Both the position numbers and the translations under genes were made by a program. From Armatimonadota bacterium (GTDB lineage: Bacteria > Armatimonadota > Fimbriimonadia > Fimbriimonadales > GBS-DC), in the NCBI GenBank assembly GCA_013359125.1, contig JABWCR010000015.1, positions 1 to 64,000 on the forward strand: a stretch of 64,000 nt of DNA, read 5' to 3'. Shown here piece by piece: positions 1 through 6,354 of this stretch. How positions within the stretch are numbered: position 1 is the stretch's first letter; each line of letters starts with the position of its first letter. Under the pieces are notes generated by a model. It saw only the letters and a program-made list of their open reading frames with translations. It was not told the DNA's origin and made no database searches.

Positions 1-3
1 CGC

Positions 4-30
4 TCCAGATTTTTGCGGGGTTTCCGATAA
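4..30 (+). promoter_or_regulatory. Sigma-28-type flagellar promoter
   Basis: TCCAGATT at 4-11, an 11-nt spacer and TCCGATAA at 23-30 match the FliA/SigD consensus TAAAGTTT-N11-GCCGATAA in spacing and most positions. It lies about 50 nt upstream of the flagellin start, the expected place for a late flagellar gene. The -10 half is the stronger match. Confidence 0.6.
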
Positions 31-81
31 TCGTTTCTGGCACAATCGCCAGGGTTGGCGAGACGCCGAGGCGGTGGTCGG

Positions 82-1536
82 ATGAGTTTAAGGATCAATA
101 CGAACGTCGCGGGGATGAACGCCCTGCGCAATCTAGGCATAGCGGGCGAGTCGGTGGGGCGCACCATCGAGCGCCTCTCGTCGGGCTTGCGGGTGGTGCG
201 CGCGGGCGACGATCCCGCGGGGCTCATCATCTCCGAGAACCTGCGCAGCTACATCGGCTCCATCACCCAGGCCGTCAACAACAATCAGGACGCGGCCAAT
301 CTGGTCAAGACCGCAGAGGCCGCCCTCGACGAGACCCATAACGCTTTGCGCGCCATTCGGCAACTGGTCATCCATGCCGGAAACACCGGCGTCAACGATT
401 CCACCGCCCTCCAGGCCGACCAGACCCAGGTCCGATCCCTTATCGAGAGCATCGACCGAATCGCCACCCAGTCCAGCTTCGGCGGCAAAAAGCTGCTGGA
501 CGGAACCGGAGGCATCGCGGCCCAGGTAACCGATCCCTCTCGATTGGCCGGAGCCTACATCGGCGGCACCTTCGCCGGAGCCGCCACCGCCTCGGGCTAT
601 GTCAGCGTCAGCGTCGTTACGCCCGCCGCCCGTGCCGTCTACACCGGCACCGTCGCCTATGGCAGCCTGGCCTCCACCATCAATCAGACCGGCAGCATCG
701 TGCTGAACGGGCAGACGATCGCCTTCTCTGCCGGAGACACCGTGCAGACCCTCATGGACAAGATCAACGCCGCGGGCGCCGTTACCGGCGTCTCCGCCCA
801 GTTCTCCACCACCACGGGCACGGCCGGAATGATCAAACTGACCCATCGAGAGTTCGGATCCCAGCACGCCATCTCCTTCCACGACGCCTTCGGCGCGATC
901 TCCGCGGCGGGCACCGGCGTCAACAACGCCGGCACGGACGGCGTCGCCAACGTCCAGGCCATGACCGCCAACGGCCCGGCCGCCACCCTCTTTACCGGAG
1001 GACGAGCCACCGGAGACAGCGGACTCCGGCTCCGAGACGCCTACGGCAACTCCCTGCTGCTGACCGAACAGGGCAATCTGACCACAGGCACCGTCAACCT
1101 GGCCGTCGTTACCGCGGGCAATCTGCAGTTCCAGGTCGGACCCAGCGCCGGAAACTGGGTGCGCTTCAGCCTCTTCGACGCGCGCGCCAACCGATTGGGC
1201 ACCACCGTCGCCGCCGGACGAAGCGTGGCGACCATCGATGTGACGAACGTGAACCAGCTGGACCAGGCGCTGGCGATACTGGACGAGGCGATCATGCAGG
1301 TGTCGAGCCTGCGAGGCGACCTGGGTTCGTTCCAGCGCAACATTGTGGAGACCAACATCCGAAGCCTGAACATCGCCAAGGAGAACCTGGCCGCCAGCGA
1401 AAGCCAGATCCGAGACGCCGATTTTGCCGCCGAGGTTACGGCGCTGACCAAGCAGCAGATATTGATGCAGAGCGGGCTGAGCGTGCTGGCCCAGGCCAAC
1501 AGCATCCCCCAACAAGTGCTGAGCCTGCTGAGATAA
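82..1536 (+). CDS. fliC: Flagellin
   Basis: This is the structural subunit of the flagellar filament, secreted by the flagellar type III apparatus and polymerised outside the cell. The 484-residue product has the conserved N-terminal D0/D1 helices (MSLRINTNVAGMNALRNL, then RLSSGLRVVRAGDDPAGL near residue 45) and the C-terminal D1/D0 end (residues about 400-484, finishing QANSIPQQVLSLLR). A variable, Thr/Gly/Ala-rich outer domain occupies about residues 155-395. ATG 82 is chosen over an in-frame TTG at 55 because flagellin homology begins there and a GAGG lies about 10 nt upstream. It has its own sigma-28-like promoter and a 3' hairpin, so it is probably monocistronic. No other flagellar gene is in the window. 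Confidence 0.97.
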   Translation: MSLRINTNVAGMNALRNLGIAGESVGRTIERLSSGLRVVRAGDDPAGLIISENLRSYIGSITQAVNNNQDAANLVKTAEAALDETHNALRAIRQLVIHAGNTGVNDSTALQADQTQVRSLIESIDRIATQSSFGGKKLLDGTGGIAAQVTDPSRLAGAYIGGTFAGAATASGYVSVSVVTPAARAVYTGTVAYGSLASTINQTGSIVLNGQTIAFSAGDTVQTLMDKINAAGAVTGVSAQFSTTTGTAGMIKLTHREFGSQHAISFHDAFGAISAAGTGVNNAGTDGVANVQAMTANGPAATLFTGGRATGDSGLRLRDAYGNSLLLTEQGNLTTGTVNLAVVTAGNLQFQVGPSAGNWVRFSLFDARANRLGTTVAAGRSVATIDVTNVNQLDQALAILDEAIMQVSSLRGDLGSFQRNIVETNIRSLNIAKENLAASESQIRDADFAAEVTALTKQQILMQSGLSVLAQANSIPQQVLSLLR

Positions 1537-1549
1537 CGGCTCCCTTTTC

Positions 1550-1580
1550 GAACCCTGAACAGGTCGCCTGTTCAGGGTTC
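1550..1580 (+). terminator. Perfect 14-bp hairpin 3' of flagellin gene
   Basis: Positions 1550-1563 pair perfectly with 1567-1580 around a 3-nt TCG loop, starting 13 nt after the flagellin stop. The following T-rich stretch (TTTTTG near 1594) is not immediately adjacent, so this may be a terminator or an mRNA 3'-stabilising hairpin. Its right arm overlaps the start of the intergenic repeat described at 1571-1659. Confidence 0.55.
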
Positions 1581-1659
1581 CGATTCGTACTCATTTTTGT
1601 GCTACATTTCGATAGATTCCCGTTCGCGCAATGGTCGCGAGAGAGGCCGGCGGGGACGC
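1571..1659 (+). repeat. Intergenic repeat, copy A
   Basis: This stretch matches the reverse complement of 20227-20305. Shared blocks, in order, are TTCAG-GTTC, GATTCG-ACTCA, TTGTGCTACATTT, TCCCGTTCG-CGC and GGCGGGGACGC. It also contains a 7-bp inverted repeat GCCGGCG/CGCCGGC at 1646-1663. It lies directly 3' of the flagellin gene. Confidence 0.6.
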
Positions 1660-1706
1660 CGGCGGTACTTAAACTTCAAAACAGGCGGGGGAGTTCCGTT
1701 AACTTA

Positions 1707-1714
1707 GGTAACAT
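1707..1714 (+). promoter_or_regulatory. Putative -10 box GGTAACAT
   Basis: GGTAACAT ends 6 nt before the GTG start at 1721, and no Shine-Dalgarno sequence is present. It fits the leaderless promoter pattern seen at several other genes in the window, although the hexamer is a weaker match. Confidence 0.35.
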
Positions 1715-1720
1715 TTATTG

Positions 1721-2452
1721 GTGAAGCGGTACACAGAATCGGACGCGGAGAAGATTCTACGGCGGGCGGCGGAGCTTCAGGCCGCATCGGAGGCGCCCCT
1801 GTCCGGATCGGCAGGCGCGACGGAAGACAATCTGCTGGAGATTGCGCAAGAGGCCGGCATTGATCCCGCCTTCGTCCATCAAGCCTTGCAGGAGCAAGAC
1901 CAGCGCGCAACCAAAGGCCAAGAAAAGTGGCTCGGCGCGCCGCCCGAGCACAGCATCGAACGCGTGGTCGGGGCGCCGATGACGCCAAAGGCCTGGGATG
2001 CCATCCGCGCCGCGCTCAACCACACTTATCGTCAAAGCAACGCGGGCGAGCAGATCGGCGATGTCTACACGTGGCATCACAAGCACGAATTAGGCTCGGT
2101 GCACTTTTCGGCGTCCCCTGTCAAGGGCGGCAAGTTTCGTTTGCGACTATCGCACTACATCGACGACGCAGTCTCCGTCGGTCTGGTGGTTACGATCTTC
2201 GCCATGATCGCATCGGGCGGCGCGATTGCAACGCTGACCGACTTTCTCGGCGTGTTCAAGGCTGTGCTGGCGGCGCTCACGGCTCTCTTGGTTTATGGCG
2301 TTTATTGGAGAAGCGCCCGAAGCCAGTATTTGCACGACAAGCGAAAGATTCGAGAGATGATGTCGCGCATTGTGCAATCGATCGAAGAGGCCGAGGCTGC
2401 CGAGCCAATCGTGGAGCAAGCAGCCGAAGAAGTCGTCCGGCTGATGGAGTAG
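1721..2452 (+). CDS. Membrane protein of unknown function, two TM segments
   Basis: A 243-residue protein I do not recognise. The N-terminal ~70 residues are charged and helical (YTESDAEKILRRAAELQ, then EDNLLEIAQEAGID), resembling small regulatory helical modules. A middle region (about 75-145) is soluble. Two hydrophobic helices follow at about 148-190 (SVGLVVTIFAMIASGGAIA and FLGVFKAVLAALTALLVYG), and the C-terminal ~45 residues are charged and likely coiled. GTG 1721 is preferred to the adjacent TTG 1718 because it sits 6 nt after a -10-like box; both give nearly the same protein. The next gene begins 19 nt after the stop but has its own promoter-like box. Confidence 0.75.
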   Translation: MKRYTESDAEKILRRAAELQAASEAPLSGSAGATEDNLLEIAQEAGIDPAFVHQALQEQDQRATKGQEKWLGAPPEHSIERVVGAPMTPKAWDAIRAALNHTYRQSNAGEQIGDVYTWHHKHELGSVHFSASPVKGGKFRLRLSHYIDDAVSVGLVVTIFAMIASGGAIATLTDFLGVFKAVLAALTALLVYGVYWRSARSQYLHDKRKIREMMSRIVQSIEEAEAAEPIVEQAAEEVVRLME

Positions 2453-2456
2453 GGTC

Positions 2457-2464
2457 GGTATACT
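2457..2464 (+). promoter_or_regulatory. Putative -10 box GGTATACT
   Basis: GGTATACT lies exactly 7 nt before GTG 2472. No Shine-Dalgarno sequence is present, so transcription would begin at or next to the start codon of the XdhC-like gene. Confidence 0.55.
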
Positions 2465-2471
2465 CTCTCTT

Positions 2472-3494
2472 GTGAAGGCGCGGGACAATCTTTATCGCCA
2501 GGCGGTCGATCTCATTCAGGATCAAAAGCCCTTTGTGATGGCGGTGGTCGTGGCCAAGTCGGGCTCGACGCCGCAGGCGCCCGGCGCAAAGGGGCTGTTC
2601 GCTCTTGACGGGCGCGTGTTCGGCACCATTGGCGGCGGATGCCTGGAGGCCGAATGCCGGCGCATCGGGCTGGAGCTTTCTTCAGACGATCCGCCGAGAC
2701 AAATCGAGCTTCAGTTGGACGGCGACTTTGGTTGGGACGACGGCCTGATCTGCGGCGGACGCGCGCACATCTTGATCGATCCAGCCCCGCAGAAGCATCT
2801 TGAAGCCTTCACCAAGGCGGTCGAGGCGACCCATCCCGGCGCATTGATTTGGCGGATGGAAGAGGGCGAACTCACAGTCGAGTGGCTCCAGCAGCCCGAA
2901 GCGGGCATCGCATTCGATGCGCTTTTCGACCGACGAGAGCGGTACGAGGCGCGCCCCGACGGCTTCGTCTATGCCGAGCCCGTTTTGCCGCGAGAGAGGC
3001 TCGTTATCTTTGGCGCCGGGCATGTGGGCGCGGCCATTGCTCGGTTCGCTTCCCTGCTCGATTTTGAGGTGATCATCACGGACGACCGACCAACGTTCGC
3101 CTCTTCGGAGCGTCTGCCGTTCGCCGACCGAGTGATCTTAGGCGATCCGGTCGAGACGGCAAAGTCGCTTCAGTACGACCCGGATACCTTCGTAACGCTG
3201 GTTACACGAGGACACCGGAACGATGCGCAAGTACTGCGAGAGCTCATTCACCACCCGGTCGCCTATTTGGGCATGATCGGCAGTCGGCGCAAAGCCGAGG
3301 TGATGAAACGGAGGTTCTTGGAAGAGGGGGTCTGCGACGAAGCGGCTTTTGACCGGGTGCGCTCCCCGATGGGACTGGACATTGGATCAGAAACCGTTGA
3401 AGAGATCGCGCTTTCGATAGTCGCCGAATTGGCTCAAGTAAGGGCCTCGCGCCGCTCGCCGCGCCGCGCCTATGCCAGGCCGATCAAACCATGA
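2472..3494 (+). CDS. XdhC/CoxI family protein (molybdenum hydroxylase maturation factor-like)
   Basis: The 340-residue protein has both XdhC-family modules. An N-terminal XdhC/CoxI domain (about 10-90; SGSTPQAPGAKG, then GTIGGGCLEAE) is followed by a C-terminal Rossmann domain (about 175-320; VIFGAGHVGAAIARF, then GMIGSRRKAEVMKRR). Family members bind or sulfurate molybdenum cofactor for xanthine or CO dehydrogenase-type enzymes in the cytoplasm. No molybdenum hydroxylase subunits are adjacent, so the partner is elsewhere or the role differs. The GTG start fits a leaderless arrangement. The stop overlaps the next start in ATGA, indicating co-translation with an unrelated sugar permease. Confidence 0.85.
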   Translation: MKARDNLYRQAVDLIQDQKPFVMAVVVAKSGSTPQAPGAKGLFALDGRVFGTIGGGCLEAECRRIGLELSSDDPPRQIELQLDGDFGWDDGLICGGRAHILIDPAPQKHLEAFTKAVEATHPGALIWRMEEGELTVEWLQQPEAGIAFDALFDRRERYEARPDGFVYAEPVLPRERLVIFGAGHVGAAIARFASLLDFEVIITDDRPTFASSERLPFADRVILGDPVETAKSLQYDPDTFVTLVTRGHRNDAQVLRELIHHPVAYLGMIGSRRKAEVMKRRFLEEGVCDEAAFDRVRSPMGLDIGSETVEEIALSIVAELAQVRASRRSPRRAYARPIKP

Positions 3495-4306
3495 AGATTG
3501 TCAAAAGCGCGGCTTCCTACATTGTCGCATTCACTATTCTGGCGCTGTTCATGCTCCCCTTAGTCTGGGTCGTGCTGACTTCGTTTAAGACTCGCGTGCA
3601 GGTTTTCGACAACCCTCTCAAGGTGTTCTTTACGCCGACGCTGGACAACTATCGCGCTGTGTTCGCCTCGGAGTTCATGAGCAACATGGCCAATAGCTTC
3701 GTCATCGCGGGGCTCAGCGCGCTGTTCTCGCTGGCGGTGGCGGCGCCCTGCGCGTTTGCGTTCAGCCGTTATCCTCGAGCATTGCCACGGTCTGACAACG
3801 CGCTTTTTTGGGTGCTTTCGTTGCGCATGTTGCCGCCCATCGCGGTCGTCGTGCCTTACTATCTTGCGCTACGATCGTTGGGGTTGTTGGACACTCATTT
3901 GGCGCTGATCGTGATCTATTCGGTCTTCAACATTTCCTTTGCGGTGTGGCTTCTGAAGGGTTTTTTCGATGAAATACCGCCCGAGATCGAGGAAGCGGCG
4001 AAGGTGGAGGGTTGGCGGCCGTTGCAGGTTTTTTTGCGCGTCAGTTTGCCCTTGGCACGCAGCGGTTTGGTGGCAGCTGGGCTATTTTGTTTGATACAGA
4101 GCCTCAACGAGTTTCTCTTGGCGCTCTTGCTCACATCGAGCAAGGCGGCCACGGGGCCGGTGGCCATCAGCAACTTTCAGCGCTTTTTTGGGGTCGATTG
4201 GGGTCAGATGTCGGCCGCGGCGGTGATCTTTATGGCGCCGCCGCTGATCTTTGCGTTCTTGGTGCGCAATCACTTGGTGCGCGGCATGAGCTTTGGCGCC
4301 CGTTAG
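3491..4306 (+). CDS. Carbohydrate ABC transporter permease (MalG/UgpE-like)
   Basis: An inner-membrane permease of 271 residues with about six TM helices, the first at about 9-30. It carries the cytoplasmic EAA loop typical of MalG-type permeases (EEAAKVEGWRPLQVF near residue 163), which contacts the ATPase. The usual neighbours (a MalF-like permease, a solute-binding protein and a MalK-like ATPase) are not adjacent. A MalK-type ATPase is encoded at 27143-28198 but no binding protein was seen in the window. It overlaps the XdhC-like gene by 4 nt at the start and the trpS stop by 4 nt at the end. The substrate cannot be read from sequence. Confidence 0.88.
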   Translation: MKIVKSAASYIVAFTILALFMLPLVWVVLTSFKTRVQVFDNPLKVFFTPTLDNYRAVFASEFMSNMANSFVIAGLSALFSLAVAAPCAFAFSRYPRALPRSDNALFWVLSLRMLPPIAVVVPYYLALRSLGLLDTHLALIVIYSVFNISFAVWLLKGFFDEIPPEIEEAAKVEGWRPLQVFLRVSLPLARSGLVAAGLFCLIQSLNEFLLALLLTSSKAATGPVAISNFQRFFGVDWGQMSAAAVIFMAPPLIFAFLVRNHLVRGMSFGAR

Positions 4307-5286
4307 CGCAGTCCGATGGCCGCACGCGCTAAGTCCATCGTTTCTTGCGCGACTTTGCGCGCCTTTGCCGCGCCTTGCTCCAGTATGGCTTCGACCTTTT
4401 CGGGATGGGCTTCGTATTCGGCGCGTCGCTGGCGAATAGGCTCTAGCGCACGATTGATCGCCTCGGCCAGTTCTCGCTTGCAGGCCACGCATCCCCTATC
4501 GCCTCCGCGACACTCTCTTTCCACGATCGGCGCGGCTTCAGCGTTGTAAATCTGATGGAGCGCGAAAACGGGACAGCGTTCGGGGTGGCCGGGGTCTTTC
4601 AGTTTGATCTTTTCGGGATCGGTGAACATCTGGCGAACGCGCTCGTTGACCGTCTCCTCGCTATCGATCAGATAGATCGCGTTGTCGTACGATTTGCTCA
4701 TTTTGCGCCCATCGATGCCGGGCAGGATCGGCACCTCGGTCAGGATGGTCTCTGGCTCTGGGAACACTTCACCATAAAGATGGTTAAATCGGCGGCATAT
4801 CTCGCGGGTCAACTCCAAATGAGCCGACTGGTCTTTTCCGACCGGCACGCCTTTTGGACGATAAAGGAGAATGTCGGCGGCTTGAAGCACCGGATAACCG
4901 AGCAAACCGTAGGAAGGGCTTACGATGTGAAGCTGCTCGCGCTTCTCTTTCCATGTCGGTACGCGCTCCAGCCAGCCCAGAGGCGTAACCATTGAGAGCA
5001 GAAGATGCAGTTCGGCGTGCTCTTTGACGTGAGATTGGATGAAGATCGCGCACTTGTCGGGGTCTAAGCCTGCAGATAGGTAGTCGATCGCTATTTGGCG
5101 GCTGTCGTCTGCGATAGAGGCAGTCTCTTCCGCCATCGTCGTCAAGGCGTGCCAATCGACGATGCAGCAGAACAGTTCGTACTCGTCTTGCAGGCGCACC
5201 CAGTTCTTCAGCGCCCCTTCGTAATTGCCCAGATGGAGCGCTCTGCCTGTGGGTTGCATGCCGCTTAGAAGGCGCGGTTTAGACAT
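4303..5286 (-). CDS. trpS: Tryptophanyl-tRNA synthetase
   Basis: Charges tRNA-Trp with tryptophan in the cytoplasm. The 327-residue length is normal for bacterial TrpRS. Class I signatures are visible: the HIGH-equivalent HLGN near residue 18 and KMSKS near residue 194 (GRKMSKSYDN). A Cys-containing loop (CRGGDRGCVACKREL, about 258-272) is typical of one TrpRS subgroup. ATG 5286 lies 8 nt after a GGTATAAT box with no Shine-Dalgarno site, suggesting a leaderless mRNA. It converges with the upstream permease gene with a 4-nt overlap. Confidence 0.96.
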   Translation of the reverse strand: MSKPRLLSGMQPTGRALHLGNYEGALKNWVRLQDEYELFCCIVDWHALTTMAEETASIADDSRQIAIDYLSAGLDPDKCAIFIQSHVKEHAELHLLLSMVTPLGWLERVPTWKEKREQLHIVSPSYGLLGYPVLQAADILLYRPKGVPVGKDQSAHLELTREICRRFNHLYGEVFPEPETILTEVPILPGIDGRKMSKSYDNAIYLIDSEETVNERVRQMFTDPEKIKLKDPGHPERCPVFALHQIYNAEAAPIVERECRGGDRGCVACKRELAEAINRALEPIRQRRAEYEAHPEKVEAILEQGAAKARKVAQETMDLARAAIGLR

Positions 5287-5294
5287 GGGCGGCG

Positions 5295-5302
5295 ATTATA
5301 CC
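5295..5302 (-). promoter_or_regulatory. -10 box GGTATAAT of trpS
   Basis: On the minus strand GGTATAAT is followed by 8 nt and then the trpS ATG at 5286. There is no room for a Shine-Dalgarno leader. Confidence 0.65.
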
Positions 5303-5308
5303 CCTTGC

Positions 5309-5950
5309 CTATAGCCCAACGCCAAAGAGAAACTTGGCGATCGCGGTAACTGCCGGTCGGATGATCATGCGGATAGGGCTTATTCCGGTTACAATGGGCA
5401 AGATAGCGATCGAGGCCATCAGTAGCAACGGTCCGAACTGCCGTTGCCAGTTCCAATATCGAAAGTCGGTCCAATCGCGAAGGAACAGCCCGGCAAAGAT
5501 GTGCGAGCCGTCCAGTGGAAAGAGGGGGATCAGGTTGAAGACGCAGAGGCTTAGATTGATATAGACCGCAACGACCAGCGCCGTTTCTATGGCAAGCGAT
5601 CCTGACGGAAAAGCGCGAAAAACCAAGGCGCAGACGATGGCGATGAGCAGATTGGAGAACGGCCCCCATGCGGTTACAACGATGTTGTCCGTTCGAGGGT
5701 TCTTCATGCGCCCAGGGTTGACGGGCACCGGTTTACCCCAGCCAAAGCCGAAGCCGGCAAAACTGGTCATCAGAATCATCATAAATCCAAGCGGGTCGAA
5801 GTGAGAAACTGGATTCAGCGTTACTCGTCCGTGCGCTCGCGGCGTCGGGTCGCCCGCGGCATCGGCCGATTTGGCATGGGCATACTCGTGGATTGTGATG
5901 CTGAGGATCACGACGGCAAAATTGATGACAAAGTAGGTCAACTCGCTCAT
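5309..5950 (-). CDS. Site-2 protease family (M50) metalloprotease
   Basis: A 213-residue integral membrane protease of the compact M50 type. The zinc motif HEYAH is near residue 22 in the first TM helix. The second conserved element FNLIPLFPLDGSH near residue 140 supplies the Asp ligand. About five to six hydrophobic segments are visible. Members cut membrane-embedded substrates, but the substrate here is unknown. No Shine-Dalgarno sequence precedes the ATG at 5950. The start overlaps in ATGA with the stop of a 39-codon ORF that runs antisense through tRNA-Thr (see 5947-6066). Confidence 0.9.
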   Translation of the reverse strand: MSELTYFVINFAVVILSITIHEYAHAKSADAAGDPTPRAHGRVTLNPVSHFDPLGFMMILMTSFAGFGFGWGKPVPVNPGRMKNPRTDNIVVTAWGPFSNLLIAIVCALVFRAFPSGSLAIETALVVAVYINLSLCVFNLIPLFPLDGSHIFAGLFLRDWTDFRYWNWQRQFGPLLLMASIAILPIVTGISPIRMIIRPAVTAIAKFLFGVGL

Positions 5951-5953
5951 CGG

Positions 5954-5961
5954 GGTAAAAT
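5954..5961 (+). promoter_or_regulatory. Putative -10 box GGTAAAAT of tRNA-Thr
   Basis: GGTAAAAT ends 8 nt before the first base of the tRNA at 5970, so transcription would begin at or very near the mature 5' end. Confidence 0.45.
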
Positions 5962-5969
5962 CGCGTCGC

Positions 5970-6044
5970 GCCGGCGTAGCTCAGTGGTAGAGCATCCGCC
6001 TTGTAAGCGGGAGGTCAGGGGTTCGAATCCCCTCGCCGGCTCCA
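5970..6044 (+). tRNA. tRNA-Thr (anticodon TGT)
   Basis: The cloverleaf is complete. The acceptor stem GCCGGCG pairs with CGCCGGC, the D arm is GCTC-AGTGGTA-GAGC, the anticodon stem is TCCGC/GCGGG with loop CTTGTAA, and the T arm is AGGGG-TTCGAAT-CCCCT. The discriminator T is followed by an encoded CCA. Loop positions 34-36 read TGT, which decodes ACA and other ACN threonine codons. Confidence 0.97.
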
Positions 6045-6073
6045 TGCTGCTCCTCCCCCAAAACATCACGGCG

Positions 6074-6081
6074 ATTATACC
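6074..6081 (-). promoter_or_regulatory. -10 box GGTATAAT reading towards the M50 protease gene
   Basis: A minus-strand box followed by 7 nt and ATG 6066. A transcript from here crosses tRNA-Thr in antisense before reaching the M50 start at 5950. Confidence 0.5.
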
Positions 6082-6296
6082 TGCGACGCGGCTACATCGA
6101 GCCTGATTTGGGCATCCATAGAAGCATGAGCGAGGAATTGCTGAAAATCCCGAAAATCTGCGGAACCTTTCGGCACGATCGTCGCTCTAAGTATTATGCG
6201 AGACGCAACCGACCGTAACGGTCGGAAGCAAACGGCAAGCCTTCCGCCTCCTGGAAGAGCAAAAACGTAAGCAAGCGATAGGATCACACCTCCCTC

Positions 6297-6338
6297 GGGG
6301 GGCGTCGGATGCGAGACCGGCGCTCCCCTTTTTTCTTT
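6297..6338 (+). terminator. Rho-independent terminator
   Basis: Positions 6297-6308 (GGGGGGCGTCGG) pair over 12 bp, with two G-U pairs, with 6317-6328 (CCGGCGCTCCCC) around an 8-nt loop. TTTTTTCTTT follows at 6329-6338. It ends 16 nt before the apgM start, so it either ends an upstream small transcript or attenuates apgM. Confidence 0.8.
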
Positions 6339-6339
6339 G

Positions 6340-6347
6340 GGTATCTT
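6340..6347 (+). promoter_or_regulatory. Putative -10 box GGTATCTT of apgM
   Basis: GGTATCTT is followed by 7 nt and ATG 6355, matching the spacing of the leaderless genes, with a weaker hexamer. The corresponding -35 region would fall inside the terminator stem. Confidence 0.35.
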
Positions 6348-6354
6348 TGTAGCC

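Larger units (their letters stand above)
5947..6066 (-). other. Candidate 39-codon leader ORF antisense to tRNA-Thr
   Basis: ATG 6066 lies 7 nt after a minus-strand GGTATAAT box, the same geometry as the leaderless genes here. The reading frame runs antisense through the tRNA gene and its TGA overlaps the M50 protease ATG as ATGA. Most of its sequence is the familiar spurious translation of an antisense tRNA (ARGFEPLTSRLQGG), so it may not be a real protein. It could still act as a coupling leader. Confidence 0.25.
6045..6354. other. Gene-poor 310-nt region with possible small RNA
   Basis: No convincing long gene is present. A minus-strand GGTATAAT box lies at 6074-6081. A possible 30-codon basic ORF lies at 6126-6218 on the plus strand, without a Shine-Dalgarno site. 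A -10-like TATTAT lies at 6192-6197, followed by a perfect hairpin at 6209-6225 (CCGACCG-TAA-CGGTCGG), a second hairpin at 6241-6257 whose loop reads GCCTCCT, and a strong intrinsic terminator at 6297-6338. Together these could define a structured RNA of about 135 nt. I compared it by eye with common riboswitch classes, tmRNA, SRP RNA and RNase P and found no match. Confidence 0.4.

Noticed and set aside
133-1515. A 460-residue open frame antisense to flagellin
   Set aside because: Low-complexity Gly/Asp/Val composition mirroring the flagellin codons, no ribosome site, and a fully convincing flagellin on the other strand.
6126-6338. A known riboswitch, tmRNA, SRP RNA or RNase P RNA in the tRNA-apgM gap
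   Set aside because: None of the conserved cores I know for these classes could be found by eye. It is kept only as an unclassified structured region.
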